Of a stretch of 32,695 nt of DNA, positions 25,589 through 32,398 are shown piece by piece (the first letter of the stretch is position 1; the number at the start of each line of letters is the position of its first letter). The stretch comes from an uncultured Clostridia bacterium. GTDB taxonomy: Bacteria > Bacillota > Clostridia > TANB77 > CAG-508. The position numbers were made by a program, and so were the translations under genes. The notes beneath the pieces are model-generated. The model made no database searches. It was not told the DNA's origin and saw only the letters and a list, made by a program, of their open reading frames with translations. The stretch is from the NCBI GenBank assembly GCA_934157205.1, contig CAKPHJ010000017.1:1-32695 (forward strand), in the 5' to 3' direction.

Positions 25589-26074
25589 TTGAACAAATTA
25601 AGACTTTATAAAATTGATATTAATTATATAAAATATTTATATTCTTTTGATAACAGAGTGCAATACAATCCCAATAGGGAAGATAATTATTCGGCAAGAA
25701 GGCCGTATTTAGGTATTGTAATGAAAATAGATAAATATGATTATTTTGTTCCACTCGAACATCCAAGAAAAGCACATCAAACAATGAAAAATAATATATT
25801 TATTTTTAAAATACATAATGGAAAATATGGAATATTAGGATTTAATAATATGATACCTGTAAAAAAGGAACAGCTTGTTGAATTTGATATAAATAAGGAA
25901 GATGCTGGATATAGACAAATTTTAATAAGTCAATATCACTTTTGCAATAAGCATAGTAAGGAAATAGAAGAAAAAGCCAATGAAACATATAATAGAAGTA
26001 TAAAAAATTATTTTATGAAGAAAATATGTTGTAATTTTAAGCTATTAGAAAAAAAGAGTGAAGATTATAATTAA
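25589..26074 (+). CDS. toxN: Type III toxin-antitoxin system toxin, ToxN/AbiQ family endoribonuclease
   Basis: ToxN cleaves mRNA and its own antitoxin RNA; these systems often abort phage infection. The 161-residue protein starts at TTG 25589, 7 bases after AAGGAGA; an upstream in-frame TTG at 25559 lies in the terminator stem and is rejected. Family blocks are LYKIDINYIKYLYSFDNRV (6-24), RPYLGIVMKIDKYDYFVPLE (38-57), HPRKAHQTMKN (58-68), KYGILGFNNMIPVK and YRQILISQYHFCNKHSKEI. In Pectobacterium ToxN, as I recall it, the segment after the PL is TSPKKWH with a key Ser; here it is EHPRKAH, so the expected Ser is absent. A terminator follows the stop. Confidence 0.85.
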   Translation: MNKLRLYKIDINYIKYLYSFDNRVQYNPNREDNYSARRPYLGIVMKIDKYDYFVPLEHPRKAHQTMKNNIFIFKIHNGKYGILGFNNMIPVKKEQLVEFDINKEDAGYRQILISQYHFCNKHSKEIEEKANETYNRSIKNYFMKKICCNFKLLEKKSEDYN

Positions 26075-26082
26075 TAAAAAGT

Positions 26083-26123
26083 AAGTAACCTAGAGCTTTG
26101 ATATTCTAAGTTACTTATTTTTA
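26083..26123 (+). terminator. Terminator after the toxin gene
   Basis: AAGTAAC (26083-26089) pairs with GTTACTT (26110-26116), followed by ATTTTTAATTT. A-rich bases on the other side could let it also serve the - strand relaxase remnant that ends at 26126. Confidence 0.6.
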
Positions 26124-26125
26124 AT

Positions 26126-26852
26126 TTATTTTTCAATATGTGTAATAAAATTCTCGACTATATTTTTGAAAAGATTAGAAGGAAAATTGAAAATATGTTT
26201 TACAACTTCAAAAGTTTTATCAATGTAATTTTTAAGTCTTCTATTTTCTGATTTCAGGTTCATATGGTATATGAGGATTATCTTTAGTATTGCTACGTTC
26301 TAAATCAAATCCGTTTTCAGTCATATAAGAATAAAATTTATCTTGTAATTGTCTATATCTATCTTTTCCTTTCCAATATTGGCTACAAGCAATTTTATCA
26401 ATTGTGTTTCCTTGTTTATCTTTAGTATGGATAACTGGAACAAAAACTAAGTGAAGATGTGGTGTTGATTCGTCCATATGAACTTTTGCAGATATAATGT
26501 ATTTTTCGCCTAAGTTTTTATAATTTGCAACAAAATCGTAAGCAGTTTGAAAATATCTTTTTGTTTCATATATTCAGATTGCATCAAAAAAATCTTTATC
26601 AGAAGTAATGATAAATTCACAAGCTATATTTGTAGTTTTTATAATTCTACCTTGTAAATTATTTTTATGTATTAAGTTCTTTATTGCATTTGAATATGTT
26701 GTATTACATTGTTTTAATGAATAATTTTTAATTGAATTATTTTTATTAATATCTTTATTTGAGTAATTAGTGTTTTTTCTTTCGTTATGTTTATATAGTC
26801 CTGTTAAATTTTCTTTTTTGTAATTTGCGTTTCTAATTATTGCATAACTCAT
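26126..26852 (-). pseudogene. Second MobV-family relaxase, broken (in-frame TGA and internal deletion)
   Basis: From the high-coordinate end the frame reads MSYAIIRNANYKKENLTGLY, HNERKNTNYSNKDINK and ITSDKDFFDAI. Then TGA stands where the family has Gly (usual pattern DKEFFxxIG), and IYETKRYFQTAYDFVANYKN, IISAKVHMDESTPHLHLVFV and CSQYWKGKDRYRQLQDKFY continue in the same frame. After NPHIPYEP the frame is lost; the neighbouring frame gives KSENRRLKNYIDKTFEVVKH and runs to TAA at 26126-26128, a typical relaxase C-terminus. The long coiled coil in between is deleted. It is unrelated in detail to the relaxase at 22870 and belongs to another element in reverse orientation. Confidence 0.85.
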
Positions 26853-26878
26853 TTTTTTAATTCCTTTTTATTATAGAT

Positions 26879-27004
26879 AGCCTTCGAAGGCTTACTTAAA
26901 ATAAAACACCTCCAATTATTTTTCTTTAAATAAACTTATTTTGAGTTTCTAACATACTAGAACGTCGCAGACGTTCTGTATGGTCAGGGAAAATTCTTTT
27001 CCCT
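26879..27004 (-). other. oriT-like region of the second MobV relaxase
   Basis: It lies upstream of the - strand relaxase. It contains the perfect palindrome AGCCTTCGAAGGCT (26879-26892), the stem AGAACGTC/GACGTTCT (26959-26966/26970-26977) and AGGGAAAA/TTTTCCCT (26986-26993/26997-27004). On the - strand TAGTATGTTAG (complement of 26949-26959) follows the first hairpin directly, close to the pMV158 MobV nick sequence TAGTGTG-TTA recalled from memory. The CTTCGAAG palindrome also precedes the first relaxase. Confidence 0.6.
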
Positions 27005-27018
27005 AACAACCCTTTTTT

Positions 27019-27192
27019 AGAAAGATATATAATAAAATTTTTCAAATTTTATCAAATATCTTTCTTGGCACGATTAATATTTAATTTATTTCGCATAAGC
27101 TCAATAAATAAAATATTTTAATTGTGGTATAAAAATATTCGCATTACTCATATTTTTATAATAAATTTTGTAAGCTAAAGCTAACAAAATTT
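27019..27192. repeat. Cluster of hairpins, possible replication or transfer structure
   Basis: Within the gene-free 26853-27342 stretch there are three further inverted repeats. One is a long hairpin 27019-27065 (10-bp outer stem, 9-bp inner stem, TTC loop). The second is AAAAATAT/ATATTTTT (27131-27138/27150-27157). The third is AAATTTTGT/ACAAAATTT (27163-27171/27184-27192) with an inner AGCT pairing. Such density suggests a single-strand origin, double-strand origin or extended oriT of a plasmid-like element. 27193-27342 shows only a TATAAT at 27276-27281 that could serve dinD. Confidence 0.45.
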
Positions 27193-27342
27193 AAAATTAA
27201 GCAAGTAACAAAAACAAAAATAAAATTATAATTATAGTAGAAAAAATAGTAAGTTAAAGTAAATTTGTGGTATGATATAATCGATATTCATTTTTTGTAA
27301 TTTATTTTAATTAATTACAATTAAACAATCAACTAAACAAAA

Positions 27343-28054
27343 ATGATAAAAGCTATAGATGCATGTGAAAATAGAGGTATGAGTGCGTTTGAACATTTTG
27401 TTGGTGCCGACAAGTTGTCGAAACGTGCTAATAATGCAGAAGTATTAATTAGTGACTACAGATTAACTCGTTAAGCTTGCTACTTAATAGCACAAAATGG
27501 GGATTCTAGAAAAGAAGTTATTGCTCTTGCACAAACATATTTTGCAATACAAACCAGAAAACAAGAAATTAGTGAAAAAGAATATAGTTCATTAACAGAA
27601 GATGAAAAAAGATTTTATCAAAGAAATTTGACAAGAAAAGGAAATTATTCGCTTAATCAAACTGCTAAAAATGCAGGAGTTAAAAATTTTGATAAATTTC
27701 ATAATGCTGGATATAAAGGTCTATACAATGGAGAAACTGATGATGATATTGCTAAAAGAAAAGGATTGAGATATAGAGAAAATATTTTAGACAATATGGG
27801 AAGTGAAGAGCTTGCAGCTAACTTATTTCGTATTACACAGACAGAATCAAGATTAAAGAGAGATAAAGTTGATACTGAAAAGAAAGCTTGTGATATTCAT
27901 AATAAAATTGGGAAAATAGTTAGAAAAGCAATTAAACAAGCGGGACGGAACTATGCCAGAAGATTTACCAACACCTAAAAAGAGTTTAAAGCAATTAGAA
28001 AAAGAAAATAAGAGAAGTTTGAAGAAAAAAGAAAATCGAATAGAGTTTGATTAG
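27343..28054 (+). pseudogene. dinD: DinD (DNA-damage-inducible protein D), truncated and broken
   Basis: From ATG 27343 the frame reads KAIDACENRGMSAFEHFVGA and aligns to DinD from about its residue 45 on, so the N-terminus is missing. TAA 27472-27474 replaces the Tyr of the conserved LTRYACYLIAQNG. The same frame continues through ALAQTYFAIQTRKQEI, FHNAGYKGLYNGET and MGSEELAANLFRITQTESRL to IKQAG. There an extra C at 27946 shifts the frame, and GTMPEDLPTPKKSLKQLEKE ends at TAG 28052-28054. DinD modulates RecA/SOS functions in Escherichia coli; homologues are common on mobile elements. Three independent defects make this a decayed gene. Confidence 0.87.
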
Positions 28055-28170
28055 TGTGACAAAATTGGTTATAATACTACGAATTATTAGTATTTGAAAT
28101 ATTAATAATTTGTGATAAAATATGTAACAGTATATTAAATATAAGATTAATCTAATAAATAAAAGGGTAA

Positions 28171-28430
28171 AAGGATGATGAATAGAAAAACTAAAAAGAA
28201 ATTACGAAGGAAGAATTATTTAAAGAATAAGCTAGAAAAAGTAATGAGGCAAAGGCATAGATACTTGAATAGCATCAGAATTATTAATACTATTACAAGC
28301 ATTAGGAAAAGTTTATAGTAGTAATTTTGATGGAAAACTTATAGATTGCAATGGAACTTTGGCAGATTTATGTATAAAAAATGGAATTAAGGTAATTAAT
28401 GGTGAAGATATTTATAGATGGGGAGTATAA
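28171..28430 (+). pseudogene. Degraded small gene of unknown function
   Basis: Two frames carry protein-like sequence. One gives EITKEELFKE then NEAKA, each interrupted by stops. From about 28266 another frame reads IASELLILLQALGKVYSSNF, DGKLIDCNGTLADLCIKNGI and KVINGEDIYRWGV to TAA 28428-28430. Joining them needs a one-base shift near 28270 and loss of several stops. A third frame holds a 47-codon basic ORF from ATG 28174, which I consider fortuitous. Family not recognised. 28055-28170 contains nothing I can name. Confidence 0.4.
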
Positions 28431-28448
28431 AAAATATTTGAAAATAAT

Positions 28449-28477
28449 TTGCAAAAAACATAAAAGTGTAGTATAAT
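28449..28477 (+). promoter_or_regulatory. Promoter of the 232-residue orphan gene
   Basis: TTGCAA (28449-28454), 17-base spacer, TATAAT (28472-28477); start predicted near 28484, 50 bases before the gene. Confidence 0.7.
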
Positions 28478-28533
28478 TATGTTAAATCCGTTTAAATTGA
28501 ACGGAAAAAATTTGAAAAGGAAGAAGGAATATT

Positions 28534-29232
28534 ATGATTATAGTTCCGGATAATATCATAAGAAAGCTTAATAGAATTGAAGAGATTTATAGTGATAAGT
28601 ATTGGAGAGGAGGCTCATACCTAAACAGAGAGAGTTTGGAGCGGTATGTAATGTTTGAACGGTTCAAAAGAGGGCTCGAAAACGGGACAAGCCTACTCCT
28701 ACAATGTGAAGTAGGAGCAGAGCAGGAAGCAATTATTAAATTGCTTAAAAAAATAAGAAAATGGTATGATCCCTTATGGGCAAAGGACATACATGTCGCA
28801 GAAACAGACATAAATGTGGAGTCAGAGCTGTTAGATACTTTGAAAAAAGTATCTGAGAAGAAAGCAATGAGAGAGGAAGCTTTAAGCATTCTTGAAGTAA
28901 TCAGGAATGCAGGGTTTTCGAGTTGGGAACAACGGGACAATCCATATAGAAATAAAGAGTTCAAATTGATTCAATCATATTCGGATTTTAAAAAATATGT
29001 GAGAATTGGGAGAGAACTGACAGATGGAAGCGAAAAAATAAGGGTGGCTCTTGTGGAAATAAGCTGGCAACAAATGTTGATATTGAAAGGAGAGGAATAT
29101 CGATATAAAAACTTTTTTCTAAAAAATTCAAAAAAGGAAAACATTGGAGAACTGTGGGAATCATTCCTTGAATGGTATGATGTCAGAGGAAAAGCGGTAT
29201 ATTATGTTTATATATCGCGGAATCTCACATAA
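28534..29232 (+). CDS. Orphan protein of unknown function (232 residues), foreign composition
   Basis: No family recognised. The protein starts MIIVPDNIIRKLNRIEEIYS, is soluble, rich in Glu, Lys, Arg and Trp, with probable helices (ESELLDTLKKVSEKKAMREE) and a C-terminal stretch WESFLEWYDVRGKAVYYVYI. No signal peptide, membrane helix or metal motif is seen. The RBS AAAAGGAAGAAGGAAT is good. Its base composition is clearly richer in G and C than its neighbours and it uses CGG at least four times (near 28641, 28659, 28930, 29217), a codon absent from intact chromosomal genes here. With its own promoter and a perfect terminator it is a self-contained, recently acquired cassette. Confidence 0.7.
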   Translation: MIIVPDNIIRKLNRIEEIYSDKYWRGGSYLNRESLERYVMFERFKRGLENGTSLLLQCEVGAEQEAIIKLLKKIRKWYDPLWAKDIHVAETDINVESELLDTLKKVSEKKAMREEALSILEVIRNAGFSSWEQRDNPYRNKEFKLIQSYSDFKKYVRIGRELTDGSEKIRVALVEISWQQMLILKGEEYRYKNFFLKNSKKENIGELWESFLEWYDVRGKAVYYVYISRNLT

Positions 29233-29250
29233 TCAAATGTAGTTATCCCA

Positions 29251-29280
29251 AGAAAGCACGACAATTGTCGTGCTTTCTTT
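29251..29280 (+). terminator. Perfect palindromic terminator
   Basis: AGAAAGCACGACAA (29251-29264) is directly followed by its complement TTGTCGTGCTTTCT (29265-29278) and further T. The symmetric A and T tails allow function in both directions. It closes the orphan cassette and marks the end of the accessory island; 29281-29463 shows no gene. Confidence 0.85.
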
Positions 29281-29463
29281 AGTAGTGGTGCCTAGCCAGT
29301 ATGGTCACATGTCATATATATTAAAAATTTTAAAATAAAAACAGATAAAAGTTATTAAAAAAGAAATTATAGCATAAAAGTTAAATAAAGCAAAAATAAA
29401 ATAATTGATGCTAAAAAATTAGTAAATAATAAATCACAAATTAAGGGAAAAGGAGGATAAAGT

Positions 29464-30864
29464 TTGAAAAAAAGCTATAAAGTTATAATTTCAATAATAG
29501 TAACTATAGTTATTATATTAACCTGTTTTAAAATAAAAAATATAGAAAAGACAAAACAAGATGAATTAAATAAAAATGAAATAAATCAAGAAATAAAAAA
29601 CAAACAAAAAAGATCTGGACATATTAGTATTTATAATATGACAGAAGAGCAGATAAAGAAATTACCTTCAAATGAAATACAAATACAAAGTGAAGAAGAA
29701 GAAAAAAAAGTATCAGAAGAACAAATTGTAGAAGGTGAAAATTTTAAAGAACAAGGAGAAATTGCGTATAATGGTACAAATGAATTTCCAAGTGTAAATT
29801 TGGGAAGTTATGTAGGTTTAACATATTATTCACAAATAGACAATAGATGGAAAAATAATATGTATTCTAGTATAGCAGATAGTTCACAAACAATAGGAAC
29901 TAGTGGGTGTGGGCCTACTGCTGCCGCAATGATTGTAACTGCTATTAAAGGAACAATATCACCACCAGAGATGGCAAATTTATTTACACAGTATGGATAT
30001 AGAAGCAGAAACCAAGGTACATATTGGTCAGCATTTAGGTTTGTAGCAGATACATTTAATATTGAGTATCAAGAAACATCAAATTTTCAAAATGCAGTAC
30101 AATTAGTAAAAAATCAAAATTATGTAGTTGTAAGTTGTGCAAATGGGCTATTTACAACTGGTGGGCATTTTGTTGTTATTACTGGTATTGAAGGGAATAC
30201 ATTAAAAATATATGATCCATATTTATACACTGGAAAGTTTGAAACATCAACAAGGCGTGGAAAGGTAAAAGTAGATGGAAATACAGTTTATTGTAGCATA
30301 GAAAATTTTATGAAGTATGCTAATTATAAAGCATTTTTTGTGTATAAACATGATTCAAATGTTCAAGAAAATCAGCAACCTGTTATACAACAAGGATATG
30401 TAATGTATGTTAATACCAAAAAGGGGTTAAATATAAGAAATAGTGCTGGAGGTAAAATTGTAGGAGCATTATCAAATGGAACAAAAGTAAATGTATATGA
30501 AAATAATGGCAATTGGAGTAGAATAGGAACAAATCAATGGGTTTATAGTAGTTATTTGAAAAACTATACTTCAAATTATTATGAAGATACAAAACAGGAT
30601 TATCAAAATCAATATACAAATGGAAATTATAAAGTTGTTGCAAGTGTATTAAATGTTAGAGCGGGAGCAGGAACGCAATATAGACTAAAAACATGGAAAC
30701 AGCTAACAATTAATGCAAGAATACAAAATAAAAAATTAGGAAATGAATATACAAATGGACTAAGATATGGAACTGTAATAACAGTTACAAAAGTAAAAAA
30801 TGAATTTGGATTAATTCCAAGTGGTTGGGTGTGTTTAAAATATTGTGTAAAATTAGTTAAATAA
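29464..30864 (+). CDS. Cell-surface C39-like cysteine peptidase with two SH3-type domains
   Basis: The 466-residue protein starts at TTG after AAAGGAGGATAAAG. It has an N-terminal membrane anchor (about residues 6-22), a Glu/Lys-rich linker to about 110, and a peptidase_C39-like domain (about 118-310) with catalytic Cys149 in GTSGCGPTAAAM, His235 in TGGHFVVITG and Asp251 in KIYDPYL. It ends with two bacterial SH3-like domains (about 325-380, NTKKGLNIRNSAGGKIVGAL; about 390-466, VASVLNVRAGAGTQYRLK). SH3 domains bind the cell wall, so it is probably a wall-associated peptidase or amidase. Substrate unknown. Confidence 0.82.
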   Translation: MKKSYKVIISIIVTIVIILTCFKIKNIEKTKQDELNKNEINQEIKNKQKRSGHISIYNMTEEQIKKLPSNEIQIQSEEEEKKVSEEQIVEGENFKEQGEIAYNGTNEFPSVNLGSYVGLTYYSQIDNRWKNNMYSSIADSSQTIGTSGCGPTAAAMIVTAIKGTISPPEMANLFTQYGYRSRNQGTYWSAFRFVADTFNIEYQETSNFQNAVQLVKNQNYVVVSCANGLFTTGGHFVVITGIEGNTLKIYDPYLYTGKFETSTRRGKVKVDGNTVYCSIENFMKYANYKAFFVYKHDSNVQENQQPVIQQGYVMYVNTKKGLNIRNSAGGKIVGALSNGTKVNVYENNGNWSRIGTNQWVYSSYLKNYTSNYYEDTKQDYQNQYTNGNYKVVASVLNVRAGAGTQYRLKTWKQLTINARIQNKKLGNEYTNGLRYGTVITVTKVKNEFGLIPSGWVCLKYCVKLVK

Positions 30865-30870
30865 CTTTAC

Positions 30871-30899
30871 TTGATATTTTAAAATATTTAGAGTAAAAT
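30871..30899 (+). promoter_or_regulatory. Promoter of the flavodoxin-family gene
   Basis: TTGATA (30871-30876), 17-base spacer, TAAAAT (30894-30899), directly after the C39 gene. Confidence 0.6.
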
Positions 30900-30927
30900 G
30901 TTATAAAAAATGAAAGGAATGAAAATA

Positions 30928-31548
30928 ATGAAAGTAATTTTAGTAAATGGAAGTCCACATGAAAAAGGTTGCACATATACTGCTTTAAAAGAAGTAGAAA
31001 AAAGCTTAAAAAACAATGATATAGAAACTGAAATATTTTGGCTTGGAGTAAAACCTATATCTGGATGTTTAGGTTGTGGAAATTGTTTAAAAACTGGAAA
31101 ATGTATTTTAAATGACAAAGTAAACGAATTTTTAGAAAAAGTACCAACAGCAGATGGATTTGTTTTTGGAAGTCCAGTTCATTTTGCTTCTGCTTCTGGA
31201 ATGATTTCATCATTTATGGATAGAGTTTTTTATGGAAGAAGAAATTTATTTTCAAATAAAATAGCAACATCAGTTGTTAGTTGTAGAAGAGGCGGTGCAA
31301 GTGCTACATTAGATGAAATTAATAAATATTTTAGTATAAGTAATATGCCTATAGTTTCTTCACAATATTGGAACATGGTACATGGTAATAAACCAGATGA
31401 AGTTTTAAAAGATGAAGAAGGAATGCAAACAATGCGAACACTTGGAAATAATATGGCATGGTTACTTAAATGTATAAATGCAGGAAAAAAATTAGGAATT
31501 GAATATCCAAAAAATGAACCAATAATTTCAACAAATTTCATAAGATAA
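30928..31548 (+). CDS. Flavodoxin-family NAD(P)H-dependent FMN oxidoreductase
   Basis: The 206-residue protein begins MKVILVNGSPHEKGCTYTAL, the FMN phosphate-binding loop of the NADPH-dependent reductase group. It continues with SGCLGCGNCLKTGKC, a four-Cys cluster typical of iron-sulfur flavoproteins, and VFGSPVHFASASGMISSFMDR, which binds the flavin ring. It probably reduces quinones or other electrophiles. AAAGGA at 30913-30917 supports ATG 30928 over the in-frame ATGs at 30910 and 30919. The CmpB-like gene follows by 12 bases. Confidence 0.85.
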   Translation: MKVILVNGSPHEKGCTYTALKEVEKSLKNNDIETEIFWLGVKPISGCLGCGNCLKTGKCILNDKVNEFLEKVPTADGFVFGSPVHFASASGMISSFMDRVFYGRRNLFSNKIATSVVSCRRGGASATLDEINKYFSISNMPIVSSQYWNMVHGNKPDEVLKDEEGMQTMRTLGNNMAWLLKCINAGKKLGIEYPKNEPIISTNFIR

Positions 31549-31560
31549 AAGGAGAAAAAA

Positions 31561-32250
31561 ATGATAAATACAATAGAAATATATTTCCTACTATTTATTT
31601 CATATGCTTTTTTAGGTTGGTGCATGGAAGTTATATGTAAACTAATAGAAAAGGGAAAATTTATAAACAGAGGATTTTTAATTGGACCATATTGCCCTAT
31701 TTATGGTTGGGGAGCTATTGCAATAACATTATTATTAAAAAGATATACATATGATGTTTTAGTATTGTTTGTAATGTCAACAATAATTTGTTCAATAATA
31801 GAATATTTTACAAGTTATTTCATGGAAAAAAGGTATCATGCTAGATGGTGGGATTATAGTAATAAAAAATTTAATATAAATGGTAGAATATGCTTAGAAA
31901 CATTAATACCATTTGGAATTTTAGGTGTAATAATAATGTATGTGACAAATCCATGGTTGTTAAATATATATGAAAAAATACCAGCAATTTATTTACATGT
32001 AATAACAGCAATTTTAGCTATTATATTTTTAGTAGATAATATAATTTCTTCAAATGTTATTTCAAGCATAAACAAAGAAGGAAGTAAATTGGTAAAAGAT
32101 AATACAGAAGAAATAACAGAAAAAGTAAAACAAATTCTAAGAGAAAAATCATGGTTACATAGAAGATTAATAAATGCATATCCAAATTTAAAAAATATAA
32201 GAATTATAACAAAAATAAAAAGAAAAAAACAAAAAGATGTTATGAAATAA
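31561..32250 (+). CDS. Putative ABC-transporter permease, CmpB-like membrane protein
   Basis: The 229-residue protein has about five or six transmembrane helices. The characteristic N-terminus YAFLGWCMEVI is followed by FINRGFLIGPYCPIYGWGAI and EYFTSYFMEKRYHARWWDYS, then CLETLIPFGILG. This matches the family named ABC_trans_CmpB; its real role is unknown and no ATPase partner is adjacent. The C-terminus is a long basic cytoplasmic tail (REKSWLHRRLINAYPNLKNI). AAAGGAGAAAAAA precedes the ATG. Confidence 0.78.
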   Translation: MINTIEIYFLLFISYAFLGWCMEVICKLIEKGKFINRGFLIGPYCPIYGWGAIAITLLLKRYTYDVLVLFVMSTIICSIIEYFTSYFMEKRYHARWWDYSNKKFNINGRICLETLIPFGILGVIIMYVTNPWLLNIYEKIPAIYLHVITAILAIIFLVDNIISSNVISSINKEGSKLVKDNTEEITEKVKQILREKSWLHRRLINAYPNLKNIRIITKIKRKKQKDVMK

Positions 32251-32268
32251 AAGTTTAAGAACAATTAT

Positions 32269-32291
32269 AACCACCCGTAAAATGGGTGGTT
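32269..32291 (+). terminator. GC-rich hairpin, terminator or transposon-end hairpin
   Basis: AACCACCC (32269-32276) pairs perfectly with GGGTGGTT (32284-32291) around GTAAAAT, followed by TGCTCTTAGCC. It lies 18 bases after the CmpB-like gene. The sequence style resembles hairpins at IS200/IS605-type ends seen in many Clostridia (from memory, unverified). Confidence 0.55.
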
Positions 32292-32310
32292 TGCTCTTAG
32301 CCAATAACAA

Positions 32311-32342
32311 TGCACAGAAATTTGCAAAGCAAATTTCGTGCA
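32311..32342. repeat. Inverted repeat, possible small palindromic element
   Basis: TGCAC plus GAAATTTGC (32311-32325, one A bulged) pairs with GCAAATTTC plus GTGCA (32329-32342) around AAA. Together with the hairpin at 32269 it may form a small palindromic or MITE-like element between two convergent genes. Confidence 0.5.
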
Positions 32343-32398
32343 CAAATAAAGATGCGGGCTTTAAAATGTTATAATAAGTGCTAATATTTTAATATCCG

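Noticed and set aside
28174..28317. 47-codon basic ORF as a real gene
   Set aside because: It overlaps better protein-like sequence in other frames and its Lys/Arg richness is what A-rich DNA gives by chance.
20040..29300. Island bounded by a duplicated tRNA-Leu 3' end
   Set aside because: I found no second copy of the tRNA 3' sequence in the window, and large serine recombinases need not use tRNA genes.
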